A stretch of 64,000 nucleotides of DNA from Bradyrhizobium sp. JYMT SZCCT0180 (GTDB taxonomy: Bacteria > Pseudomonadota > Alphaproteobacteria > Rhizobiales > Xanthobacteraceae), in contig NZ_JAFCLZ010000023.1 of assembly GCF_018130165.1 (NCBI RefSeq), positions 1 to 64,000 of the forward strand, written 5' to 3'. Below, in pieces: positions 9,318-17,629 of the stretch. A program made the translations under genes and the position numbers. The number at the start of each line of letters is the position of its first letter. Positions within the stretch are counted from its first letter, which is position 1. The notes beneath the pieces are model-generated. The model had not been told where the DNA came from. It worked only from the letters and a program-made list of their open reading frames with translations, and searched no databases.

Positions 9318-9974
9318 TCAGGCTCTCCCTTTCCCTGGATCCGAGGGAGCGCCGAGTTGCGGCGGTGGCCCGAGGTCCTCGTCGAGTGAGCTCTTCAGCA
9401 GTTTGAGCTCAATGTCCAGATTGCCGAGGTCGGCACTCTGCAAATTCCTCGCGTAATGGGTGAACGCGACATCGAGCCGGTCGATCAGTTCAGCGGTCGC
9501 GGTGATACGCGCCATGTCGCGGCCGCCCTTTTCAAGCAGCGCGTAGGCCTCGGCGAGTTCGGCTGCCCGCGGCAAATAATAGGTGAGGAAGCGCCGCACC
9601 AGGTCGACGCGCAGCGGGTCATCTTCGACACCCGCGAAGATCTCGCGGGAAACCCGCGCCAGATGGCGCACGCGGTCGGCGACCTTGGGCGTGCCGATCG
9701 AACTCACCGCAGCCTCCAGCCGCGCCGCCAGCGGCTCGGCGTCGGTCAGCAGTTCCCGCGCGAATTCGATTCTGCCCCGCGCGGCCCCGCTGGCATCCAG
9801 CCTCTCGAACGGTTTGCGCGGCGAAAATGCCGTCACCAGCCCGCCGCCCGCCGCAAGGCTGACGATGCAGGCGACCCAGAACGGCATGCCCGCGCCGATC
9901 GCCAGCACCGGCAGCAGGACGGCCGCCGTGGCGCCGCCCGCGATCCAGTTCATGGCTGAAAAGCCTGATAGCAT
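9318..9974 (-). CDS. XpaC-like membrane protein (5-bromo-4-chloroindolyl phosphate hydrolysis family)
   Basis: Starting at 9974 (MLSGFSAMNW) gives 218 residues; 9953 is an alternative. Two hydrophobic segments at about residues 10-47 form an N-terminal membrane hairpin. A helical cytoplasmic domain follows (LVRRFLTYYLPRAAELAEAY), characteristic of the XpaC family, and then a Pro-rich tail. It lies 81 bp downstream of the telA gene on the same strand, and XpaC-TelA pairs are conserved in distant bacteria, which supports the call. The biochemical role is not established; the family name derives from an indirect phenotype. It probably acts with TelA in envelope stress or toxic-compound resistance. 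Confidence 0.8.
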   Translation of the reverse strand: MLSGFSAMNWIAGGATAAVLLPVLAIGAGMPFWVACIVSLAAGGGLVTAFSPRKPFERLDASGAARGRIEFARELLTDAEPLAARLEAAVSSIGTPKVADRVRHLARVSREIFAGVEDDPLRVDLVRRFLTYYLPRAAELAEAYALLEKGGRDMARITATAELIDRLDVAFTHYARNLQSADLGNLDIELKLLKSSLDEDLGPPPQLGAPSDPGKGRA

Positions 9975-10055
9975 TCCGTTATGGCCTCGCACCGCGCGAA
10001 ATGCCGAGCGCCAGCGCGAACCGCAGGCCGGCAAGGCAACGTCGCATCGCGGACT

Positions 10056-11114
10056 TCATGTCGTCGACTTGGACATCGCTGACTTCAACTCGTCGGTCAA
10101 CTGCGCCATCCGCTGCTCGATCTCGGCGCGTTTCTTGCGGCCTTCCGCCTGGACGTTGAGGACGCCCGAAATCGTGTCGACCAGATCGCTATTGGTTTTC
10201 TCCAGCGTCGCGATATCGATGATGCCGCGCTGTGATTGCTTTTCGATCTCGATCGCCTGGGTCTTCATCATCTCCGAGGCCTGTTTCATCATCTCGTTGG
10301 TGGCGTCGGTGACGGTCGTCTGCAAGTCCAGCGCGGATCTCTGGCGGGTGAGGCCGAGCAGCAGGATCATCTTCTGCTTCCAGACCGGGATCGCGAGTTC
10401 GGTGGTCGCCTGCAGGTTCTCGATCAGGGTCTCGTCGCCGGACTGCGCGATACGGATCTGCGGCAGCTGTTGAATGCCGATCTGGCGCGCCTGCTGCAGA
10501 TAGAAGACGCGCTTCTCGAGCCGGTCGAGCGCCTGGGCGGCATCCTGATAGGTTTGCGCCGCCAGCAAGGCGTCGCTGCCTTCGCCGGCTGCCTTCACGG
10601 CCTGCTCCAGTTCGACCAGCCGGCCACGACGAAAGTCCTCGGCAAAGGCCTTGCCGGCGGCGATATGCGAATCGAGGTCGCCGAGCGATGCCTTGGTTTG
10701 TTCGTGCAGTTCGTCCATCACGGCGATATCGCGCCGCAGGGTTTCCTTGTTGCGGTCGAGTTCGACGCAGACGCGGTCGATCTGGGAGGCGACGTCGCCG
10801 AATTGTTCGGAGAACCGCCGTAAGCGCGATTCCATCGAGGAGAACAGGCGCGTGAAAAAGCCGCTGTCCTTGAGCGTCGCCGGATCGAGCCCACGCGCCT
10901 TGCCCAGGATGTCCGACAACAATTTGCCCGTTGTCCCGAGCTCCCGGTTCTGGGTTTGGGCGAGGATGCGGTCCGCGAACTCAACGACCGATCGCTGCGC
11001 GCGATCGCCGAAGGTAACGATGCGCGACCGGTCGGAGATGTCGATCTCCGACTTGATCCGCGCGACCGCGGATGCGTCCACCATGACCGCCGGGACATTG
11101 ATGGCTTCGCTCAT
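10056..11114 (-). CDS. telA: TelA-family toxic anion resistance protein
   Basis: This 352-residue cytosolic protein is almost entirely helical, with DLDSHIAAGKAFAEDFRRG and QTYQDAAQALDRLEKR segments and a coiled-coil-rich C-terminus, as expected of TelA/KlaA proteins. A GGAG-type ribosome binding site precedes the ATG. It is the first gene of a pair with the XpaC-like protein. TelA proteins are associated with tellurite and other toxic anion resistance and with envelope-targeting antimicrobials, but the mechanism is unclear. No tellurium-resistance operon (terZABCDE) is present. Confidence 0.87.
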   Translation of the reverse strand: MSEAINVPAVMVDASAVARIKSEIDISDRSRIVTFGDRAQRSVVEFADRILAQTQNRELGTTGKLLSDILGKARGLDPATLKDSGFFTRLFSSMESRLRRFSEQFGDVASQIDRVCVELDRNKETLRRDIAVMDELHEQTKASLGDLDSHIAAGKAFAEDFRRGRLVELEQAVKAAGEGSDALLAAQTYQDAAQALDRLEKRVFYLQQARQIGIQQLPQIRIAQSGDETLIENLQATTELAIPVWKQKMILLLGLTRQRSALDLQTTVTDATNEMMKQASEMMKTQAIEIEKQSQRGIIDIATLEKTNSDLVDTISGVLNVQAEGRKKRAEIEQRMAQLTDELKSAMSKSTT

Positions 11115-11324
11115 CGCGCTTCCTCTCCTGTGCTCATTCCCGCCACATGGCGCCGCGGTAGTGCTTCGGCAAGATAGCCCAGCCAGCCAAGCGAATCGAT
11201 GACGGTGGGCGCGGCCTTCCAGCCAGTCAGGTTTGCCGGAAATCTGCCTTCAACTTCAATAGGATATCGCTTTGTCGGGGTTCGGTCTGCCGAGGTTCAC
11301 GGCTGAATGCCGGGCGCTTCCGCA

Positions 11325-12848
11325 TCAATCCCTTCGCGGGCTGATCTTCCACGTCCCGGCCAGCATCAGCGCGGTCATGGCGCCGCTGATGACGGCCGCG
11401 ATCGGGATTGTGACGGCGAGGATCGCGGTCGCCGCCCATCCGATCGAGCAGAACGCTTCGGCAAACGTCGCGATGCGTGACGAGGTCTGGCGGCGGCGAA
11501 ACTGGCTGCGTTTGGCCTGGACGCGAAACCAGAGCTGGATCGCGGCCGCCGACACGGTGGCGATGACGACGAAGATGGCAGTGACCGCTGCCTGCACGGG
11601 CGAGGCCAAGGCCAGTGCGGCCACCAAGGGAGCGAAGATGACGCCGATCGCGATCATCACCACCTCGACCTTGGCCCTGATCACGCTGCCGGGCGGCATC
11701 GGGGCGGTCGCGACCAGATCTGCCGCGTCCTCGCCTGAAATCGTCAGCCAGGCGAGACCGCCGGCGAGTTGTCCGGCCGCCATCACGATCACGGGCGTGA
11801 CCAGCACGGTCGCGGCCGAACTATCGGAGAAGCTGCGCCACAGCATCAGCGCCGGCGGCACCAGATAAAGTAATTGCATCAGGCTCTGCGACACCAGCCA
11901 GGGGTCGCGCCGCAGCAGCATGAACTCCTTCCAGCGCAGCGCGGCCTGCCGCGAACCGCGGCGAAACGAGGTCGAGCGCGACCCGCGACGGATCGTCGTT
12001 GCCGTTGCCGAAGCGCTGACGACGGTGCCGGCAAATTTCGGCGAGAAGACCGCCATCACGCCGCCGAGCAGCACGAGGCTGCCGGCCAGCAGAAGCGAGA
12101 GCATTTCGCCGTCCCCGATCGCGGCGCGCGCCGGCCACCACAGCGGACTGTCGAAATCGGGGGCGTAGGCCGCGGCGGCGTCCGACGTCAGCACGGTGAA
12201 CCGCGACAGCGTGCCGTAGGAGAGGATCGCGGCAACCTGGAGCGCGATGACAAAACCCGCGCCGATGACGGCGGCGAGAATTTGCGCAGCGAGCCGCGTC
12301 CGGCTCGGGCCGATCAAGCGAAACAATAATACCGTGATTGCGATCGCAACCGCCGCGGCCGACAGGCCAATGGCGATGACGACGCCAAACGCGGAAAACC
12401 ACCTGATGCCGCCGCCGATCACGAGAACGTCGACGAAAGGGCTCGACAACAGCAGCGCCATGGCCGTGACCGAGAGTGCGATTGCCGCGATCCGCACCGA
12501 GAAGATGTTGGTCAGCCTGACCGGCGAGGACATGATCAGATCGAGGTCGGCGCGCGCATAGAACACGCGCGTCACCGATTCGATCGCCTGCGACAGCATC
12601 AGGGCCCAGGCCAGGAAGATCGTTGCCGACATGACGATCAGCGTCGGCTTGTCGAGCGGGGCTTGCAGATCGGCAAAGCGGCCGATCACCGCATAGGCCG
12701 GCAGATGCAGGAAGGCGGCGAGCACGAGCAGCCCGATCACGGCGCGCGTTCGTTTTCGCCGCGCGCCCGTCATCATGGCGAGCCATTCGCGCCATGCCAG
12801 CCGGATTTCGTGCCGGGCAAACCAGGTGAGATCAGTGGCCGAACTCAT
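11325..12848 (-). CDS. ABC-2-type exporter permease
   Basis: This 507-residue protein has many hydrophobic segments, including AVIGLLVLAAFLHLPAYAVIG near residue 38 and several in the C-terminal half (FVVIATVSAAAIQLWF, TAILAVTIPIAAVISG). This is consistent with a large ABC-2 permease of about 10-12 membrane spans. Its ATG overlaps the stop codon of the ATPase gene (12845-12848), so the two are translationally coupled and form one transporter. The substrate is unknown; pairing with a bacitracin/multidrug-type ATPase suggests export of a lipid, peptide or drug. Confidence 0.88.
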   Translation of the reverse strand: MSSATDLTWFARHEIRLAWREWLAMMTGARRKRTRAVIGLLVLAAFLHLPAYAVIGRFADLQAPLDKPTLIVMSATIFLAWALMLSQAIESVTRVFYARADLDLIMSSPVRLTNIFSVRIAAIALSVTAMALLLSSPFVDVLVIGGGIRWFSAFGVVIAIGLSAAAVAIAITVLLFRLIGPSRTRLAAQILAAVIGAGFVIALQVAAILSYGTLSRFTVLTSDAAAAYAPDFDSPLWWPARAAIGDGEMLSLLLAGSLVLLGGVMAVFSPKFAGTVVSASATATTIRRGSRSTSFRRGSRQAALRWKEFMLLRRDPWLVSQSLMQLLYLVPPALMLWRSFSDSSAATVLVTPVIVMAAGQLAGGLAWLTISGEDAADLVATAPMPPGSVIRAKVEVVMIAIGVIFAPLVAALALASPVQAAVTAIFVVIATVSAAAIQLWFRVQAKRSQFRRRQTSSRIATFAEAFCSIGWAATAILAVTIPIAAVISGAMTALMLAGTWKISPRRD

Positions 12849-13594
12849 GCGGCTGCGTCGGTGTCGACGAGTGCAATGAACATGTCTTCGAGGCTGGTAT
12901 CGTTGCGCCCGTTCTGCTGGCGCAATTCGGTGAGCGTGCCTTCGGCCACCAGCCGGCCCGCGGCGATGACGCCGATCCGGTCGGCCATCCGTTCGGCGAC
13001 TTCGAGAATATGCGTCGTCATGATCACGGTGCAGCCGGCGCGGACGCGTGCCTGCAGCAATCCCTTGACGTGACGCGCAGACAGCGCGTCGAGGCCGGTG
13101 AGCGGTTCATCGAGGATGATCAGGCGGGGGTCATGGACCAGCGCACCGGCCAACGCCACCTTCTGGCGCATGCCTTTCGAAAATCCTTCGCAGCGTTCGT
13201 GCAGATGCGGCTGAAGCCCGAGCGACACCAGCAGATCCTGCGCGGAGGATTCGGCAATCGAAGCATCGACGCCCCAGAGGCCGGCAACGAATTCGAGATA
13301 TTCCAGTGGCGTCAGCTTGTCATAAATCATCGGCTCGTCTGACACCCACGCCATGATCTGCTTGGCGGCGACGGGATCGGCGAGCGCATCGATGCCTAAT
13401 ATCGAGACAGCGCCGGCGTCGGGTCGCAGCAGCCCGGCCACCATGCGCAACGTCGTGGTCTTGCCGGCACCGTTGGGGCCGAGCAGGGCGTAGAATTCGC
13501 CGCGGTGGACGGTGAGATCGAGCGCATCGACCGCAGGGCGGTCAAAACGCTTCGTTAACCCTCGCACCTGCAGCGCTGATACATCGGGGTTCAT
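12845..13594 (-). CDS. ABC exporter ATP-binding protein
   Basis: This 249-residue ATPase has Walker A GPNGAGKTT near residue 39, a degenerate signature FSKGMRQKVALAGAL near 140, Walker B LIILDEPLTGLDAL near 160 and a switch His in TTHILE. These are typical of ABC-2 exporter ATPases of the CcmA/YhcH type. It is the promoter-proximal gene of the pair with the permease, read from the 13.6-13.9 kb intergenic region. It couples ATP hydrolysis to export at the inner membrane. Confidence 0.93.
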   Translation of the reverse strand: MNPDVSALQVRGLTKRFDRPAVDALDLTVHRGEFYALLGPNGAGKTTTLRMVAGLLRPDAGAVSILGIDALADPVAAKQIMAWVSDEPMIYDKLTPLEYLEFVAGLWGVDASIAESSAQDLLVSLGLQPHLHERCEGFSKGMRQKVALAGALVHDPRLIILDEPLTGLDALSARHVKGLLQARVRAGCTVIMTTHILEVAERMADRIGVIAAGRLVAEGTLTELRQQNGRNDTSLEDMFIALVDTDAAA

Positions 13595-13931
13595 GAGGTC
13601 GGGACGGTCCGGGTTTCATGTGTCGCCGCGAACCATGGACCCAAGAACTTTCGGTGCGGTGAATCGAAGACCCCAAATCGCGCCGATATGAACGCTTCCA
13701 AGGCAACTTCCAAGGCAACTTCCAAGGCCACTTCGAAGCCAACTTCCGCCCTGCGGCATTTCTGCGCAATTGTTAACGCGGGCCGCAACCAGCGCTCTGT
13801 TGACAGTCGTCGGCGCTTTGGTCTCAATGGGGACGGACATATGTGGCTTCAGCGCTTCGACACAAGAGCGCGAAGACAGGATGCGTTAAGGCGATCCGTA
13901 GAATCGCGGGGCATCCGGGGGAGGGGAATCA
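13595..13931. other. Divergent intergenic region between ABC exporter and liv operon
   Basis: This 337-bp spacer separates divergent operons and must hold both promoters, though no clear sigma-70 hexamers stand out. It contains the 12-bp tandem repeat at 13699-13746. A GGGGGAGGGG purine tract just before 13932 serves as the livH ribosome binding site. Open frames running through the repeat are not convincing genes. Confidence 0.6.
13699..13746. repeat. Four-copy 12-bp tandem repeat
   Basis: The unit CAAGGCAACTTC occurs twice exactly, followed by CAAGGCCACTTC and GAAGCCAACTTC. Read on the plus strand it would encode Ala-Thr-Ser-Lys units, and on the minus strand Leu-Glu-Val-Ala units. Neither continues into a plausible protein, so it is treated as a noncoding repeat upstream of the liv operon. 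Confidence 0.7.
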
Positions 13932-14807
13932 ATGCTGGACTTCGTTCAGCAACTGGTGAGTGGCATCGCACTTGGCTGCGTTTACGGCCTGATCGCGCTC
14001 GGCTTCGTGCTGGTGTACAAGGCCACCGAGGTCGTCAATTTCGCCCAGGGCGATTTGATGATGCTGGGCGGTTTCTTCGCCTTCACTTTCATCGGTATGC
14101 TCGGCCTCAATTACTGGCTCGGATTCGCCGGCGCCGTCATCTGCATGGCGCTGTTTGGCATGCTGGCCGAACGCGTGGTAGTGCGTCCGATCCTCGGCTA
14201 TCCCCAGTTTTCCATCATCATGGCAACCATCGGGCTCGGATATTTCCTGCGCTCGATCGCCGGCATGATCTGGGGCACCGACGATCTCAAGATCGACACC
14301 CCGTTCAGCCAGGGCGTGTTGCGGATCGGCTCGCTGGTGCTGGCCCACGACAAGCTCTCGGTGATCGCCGCGACCGTCATCCTTTGCGGATTGCTCTATC
14401 TGTTCTTCAACCGCACCACGCTCGGCACCGCGATGCGCGCCAGTTCCGAGAACATGCTGGCTGCCTACTACATGGGCATCCCGGTCAAGCGGGTGGTGTC
14501 GATCGTCTGGGCGATCAGCGCCGCGGTCGCAACAGCTGCCGGCGTGTTGCTGGCGCCGATCACCTTCATTCATTCCAACGTTGGGCTGGTGCTGGGATTG
14601 AAGGCGTTTCCCGCCGCGGTGCTTGGCGGCTTCGGATCGATTCCAGGTGCGGTGGTCGGTGGCGTCCTGATCGGCGTGATTGAGAGCATGGCCGGCTTCT
14701 ATCTGCCGCAAGGCTGGAAAGACGTTGCGCCTTACCTCGTTCTCCTCGTGGTGTTGCTGCTCAAGCCCGAAGGCCTGTTCGGCGTGCACACGCGCAAGAA
14801 GGTTTAG
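13932..14807 (+). CDS. livH: Branched-chain amino acid-type ABC permease LivH
   Basis: This 291-residue inner-membrane protein has the LivH pattern: an N-terminal QQLVSGIALGCVYGLIALG segment, about eight hydrophobic spans, and the AAVLGGFGSIPGAVVGG coupling region near residue 230. It forms the permease heterodimer with LivM, six bp downstream. The system probably imports a branched-chain amino acid or, given the adjacent acyl-CoA ligase, an aromatic or carboxylic acid; the substrate class is inferred. Confidence 0.94.
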   Translation: MLDFVQQLVSGIALGCVYGLIALGFVLVYKATEVVNFAQGDLMMLGGFFAFTFIGMLGLNYWLGFAGAVICMALFGMLAERVVVRPILGYPQFSIIMATIGLGYFLRSIAGMIWGTDDLKIDTPFSQGVLRIGSLVLAHDKLSVIAATVILCGLLYLFFNRTTLGTAMRASSENMLAAYYMGIPVKRVVSIVWAISAAVATAAGVLLAPITFIHSNVGLVLGLKAFPAAVLGGFGSIPGAVVGGVLIGVIESMAGFYLPQGWKDVAPYLVLLVVLLLKPEGLFGVHTRKKV

Positions 14808-14813
14808 GGGCAG

Positions 14814-15965
14814 ATGCGTTTTCTCTTCAAGACCGACTACGAAGACGACATCCGGCTGATGCCGCACAGCGGCTATCTGGTCACCTACGGCGTGCTGCTG
14901 GCACTGCTGGCGGTCGCGCCGTTTGTGCTCTCCAGCTATATCATGAGCCAGCTGGTGTTCGTCTGCATCTACGCCACCGTCGGCGTCGGGCTGATGATCC
15001 TGACCGGCTTTACCGGGCAGGCGTCGCTGGGCCACGCCGCCTTTCTCGCCATCGGCGCCTATACGGCGGCCTTCCTGCAGCAATACAATGTCCCGTTTCC
15101 GGTGTATTTCCTGGCCGCAGGCCTGCTGACCGGCGTAGTCGGCGCGCTGGTCGGATTCCCGGCGCTGCGGCTGCAGGGCATCTATCTCGTCATTGCGACG
15201 ATTTCCTTTGCCTTCATCGTCGAGGAAATCCTGGCGCGCTGGGAAAGCGTGACCCATGGCAATGAGGGCATGCGCGTCAAGACCATGCAGGTGTTCGGCA
15301 TGGCGATATCGCGCGATAGCCCGACCTTCTATTTCCTGTGTCTGGGTTTCCTGATCCTGACCATCGTCGGCACCCTGAACCTCCTGCGTTCGCCGACCGG
15401 CCGGGCCTTCGTCGCGATCCGCGACAGCGAGACGGCGGCGCGCAGCATGGGCATCAACGTCTCGCTCTACAAGGTGAAGTCGTTTGCGATCAGCGCCGCG
15501 ATCACCGGGTTCGCAGGCTGCCTGTTCGCGCACAAACTGTCGTTCATCAGCCCGGAAATGTTCACGCTGCTGCTCTCGATCGAGTTCATCATCGTGATCC
15601 TGATCGGCGGCTCGTTCAGTCTGCACGGCGCAGTGCTGGGCGCGATCTTCCTGGTCATGATCGATCCGCTCCTGACCTATCTGAAGGACGACTTGCCCGG
15701 CATGATCGCGGGCGTCGCGTCGACGTTTGGCGCGGGCAAGGAGAGTGCATCTCAAATTCAGGACAAGGCCGCCGCCATCGCTTCCGCGAACGGCCTCAAG
15801 GGCGCGATCTACGGCCTGATCATCGTGCTGTTCGTGCTGTTCGAGCCGCTTGGCCTCTACGGACGCTGGCTGAAGATAAAGCTCTTCTTCCAGCTGTTCC
15901 CGCTCTACAAGCGCGCCACCTTCAAGCGGCAGAAAATCTATGTGAAGTCGGAGCGGAACCGATGA
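14814..15965 (+). CDS. livM: Branched-chain amino acid-type ABC permease LivM
   Basis: This 383-residue membrane protein carries the LivM motif TGFTGQASLGHAAFLAIGAY near residue 63 and the IVILIGGSFSLHGAVLGA coupling region near 260. A hydrophilic insert around residues 290-325 and a basic C-terminal extension make it somewhat longer than minimal LivM proteins. Its TGA overlaps the ATG of livG by four bases, showing translational coupling. Confidence 0.94.
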   Translation: MRFLFKTDYEDDIRLMPHSGYLVTYGVLLALLAVAPFVLSSYIMSQLVFVCIYATVGVGLMILTGFTGQASLGHAAFLAIGAYTAAFLQQYNVPFPVYFLAAGLLTGVVGALVGFPALRLQGIYLVIATISFAFIVEEILARWESVTHGNEGMRVKTMQVFGMAISRDSPTFYFLCLGFLILTIVGTLNLLRSPTGRAFVAIRDSETAARSMGINVSLYKVKSFAISAAITGFAGCLFAHKLSFISPEMFTLLLSIEFIIVILIGGSFSLHGAVLGAIFLVMIDPLLTYLKDDLPGMIAGVASTFGAGKESASQIQDKAAAIASANGLKGAIYGLIIVLFVLFEPLGLYGRWLKIKLFFQLFPLYKRATFKRQKIYVKSERNR

Positions 15966-16720
15966 CCTATTTCCGGGCCGAAGACCTGTCCTTGCACTTC
16001 GGCGGCCTCAAGGCGGTCGACGCCGTCAGCTTCGCTGTGGAGAAGGGCGAGATCCTTTCGATCATCGGCCCCAACGGCGCCGGCAAGAGCTCGATCTTCA
16101 ATCTGATCTCGCGCATTTACCCGCCGACCTCGGGCAAGATCTACTTCGAGGATCAGGACATCACCCAGCAGCCGGCTTACGAAATTGCCGGCCTCGGGAT
16201 TGCCCGCACCTTCCAGAACATCGAATTGTTCGAGAATGCGACGATGCTGAGCAATCTCCTGGTCGGCCGGCATCGCCACTCCACCACGCAGCTGTGGCAG
16301 GAACTACTGTTCCTGCCGACCGTGCGCGCCCACGAAAAGGCGCATCGCCGCCGTGTCGAGCAGGTGATCGAGTTCCTCGACCTCGAAGTCTATCGCGACA
16401 AGCTCATCTCGGGGCTGCCCTACGGCGTCCGCAAGGTGATCGAGCTCGCGCGCGCGCTGTGCTCGGAGCCGAAGCTGATCTTGCTCGACGAGCCATCCTC
16501 CGGGCTGAACGTCGAGGAGACCGGCGACATGTCGTTCTGGATCCGCGACCTGAAGACCGACCTCGGCATCACCGTGCTGATGGTCGAGCACGACATGTCG
16601 CTGGTGAACCGGGTGTCGGACCGGGTGATCGCACTGAACTACGGCAAGGTGATCGCGATGGGGTCGCCTTCGGAAGTGCAGCGCCATCCCGACGTCGTCG
16701 CGGCCTATCTCGGCGCATGA
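15962..16720 (+). CDS. livG: Branched-chain amino acid-type ABC ATPase LivG
   Basis: The ATG at 15962 overlaps the livM stop and gives 252 residues; the longer upstream frame is an out-of-frame shadow of livM. Walker A GPNGAGKSS lies near residue 36. The signature region reads LPYGVRKVIELARAL, which lacks the usual SGG as in many LivG proteins. Walker B is LILLDEPSSGL, and the switch is VEHDM. It powers the importer together with LivF. Confidence 0.94.
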   Translation: MTYFRAEDLSLHFGGLKAVDAVSFAVEKGEILSIIGPNGAGKSSIFNLISRIYPPTSGKIYFEDQDITQQPAYEIAGLGIARTFQNIELFENATMLSNLLVGRHRHSTTQLWQELLFLPTVRAHEKAHRRRVEQVIEFLDLEVYRDKLISGLPYGVRKVIELARALCSEPKLILLDEPSSGLNVEETGDMSFWIRDLKTDLGITVLMVEHDMSLVNRVSDRVIALNYGKVIAMGSPSEVQRHPDVVAAYLGA

Positions 16721-16730
16721 GGATGATGCC

Positions 16731-17510
16731 ATGAGCGCTCCCGACATCATCCTGAAGCTCAGCAATATCGAGAGCTATTACGGACCGATTCAGGCGATCA
16801 GGGGCATCAGCCTCGAAGTGCCGCGTGGCAAGATCGTCACACTGCTCGGCGCCAACGGCGCCGGCAAGACCACCGTTCTGAAAACCATTTCCGGCATCCT
16901 CGATCCGCAGAAGGGCTCGATCGAATTTCTGGGCAAATCGATCCAGCGCGTGGAAGCCGACAAGATCGTGCGGCTGGGCCTAAGCCACGTGCCGGAAGGG
17001 CGCGAAGTGTTCCCGTTCCTCTCCGTGCGCGAGAACCTGATGATGGGCGCCTATCCGCGCAAGGATCGCGACGGTGTCGCCGAGGATCTCGAACGGGTCT
17101 ACGGCTATTTCCCGCGGCTGAAGGAGCGCATCAACCAGCCGGCCGGACAGCTCTCCGGCGGCGAGCAGCAGATGCTGGCTATCGGGCGCGCGTTGATGAA
17201 CCGGCCGACGCTGTTGCTGCTGGACGAACCCTCGCTCGGGCTGTCGCCGATCCTGGTGAAGGAGATTTTCACCATCATCAAGCGCGTCAACGAAGAGCAG
17301 GGCATGTCGATCCTGCTGGTCGAGCAGAACGCCAAGGTGGCGCTGGAGACGGCGCACTATGGCTATGTGCTGGAAATCGGCCGGGTCGTCATGAACGACA
17401 GCTGCGAGCGGCTGATGCATTCAAAGGACATCCAGGAATTCTATCTCGGCGCCAAGGAAGAGGGCGCGCGCGGTGAGCGACGCTGGAAAAAGAAGAAGAC
17501 ATGGCGCTAA
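16731..17510 (+). CDS. livF: Branched-chain amino acid-type ABC ATPase LivF
   Basis: This 259-residue ATPase has Walker A GANGAGKTT near residue 42, signature LSGGEQQMLAIGRAL near 140, Walker B LLLLDEPSLGL and the LivF-typical VEQNAK switch. It begins ten bases after livG. A short basic Lys/Arg-rich C-terminal tail (RRWKKKKTWR) is a minor oddity. The acyl-CoA ligase starts 119 bp downstream on the same strand. Confidence 0.94.
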   Translation: MSAPDIILKLSNIESYYGPIQAIRGISLEVPRGKIVTLLGANGAGKTTVLKTISGILDPQKGSIEFLGKSIQRVEADKIVRLGLSHVPEGREVFPFLSVRENLMMGAYPRKDRDGVAEDLERVYGYFPRLKERINQPAGQLSGGEQQMLAIGRALMNRPTLLLLDEPSLGLSPILVKEIFTIIKRVNEEQGMSILLVEQNAKVALETAHYGYVLEIGRVVMNDSCERLMHSKDIQEFYLGAKEEGARGERRWKKKKTWR

Positions 17511-17629
17511 ACGACGCAGTTAAGACCTTGGCGTTCCTAGTGATTTTGAGCTAAATTCGAGCCTGCCTCGACAACAAGACCGGCTGACAAGACCGGCGTC
17601 GGACGCAGGCGAGAGAGGGAGGAAGACGC

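Noticed and set aside
13699..13746. Possible CRISPR or small Ala-Lys-rich (histone H1-like) gene at the 12-bp repeat
   Set aside because: There are no spacers between units, and the ATSK-type frame continues only into a shadow of livH.
13929..15755. 608-codon minus-strand frame opposite livH and livM
   Set aside because: The sequence is His/Gln/Asp/Arg-rich with no fold, and the plus strand encodes recognisable permeases.
15338..15961. Upstream extension of the LivG frame
   Set aside because: It overlaps livM in another frame, while ATG 15962 overlaps the livM stop in the normal coupling arrangement and begins directly at the ATPase fold.
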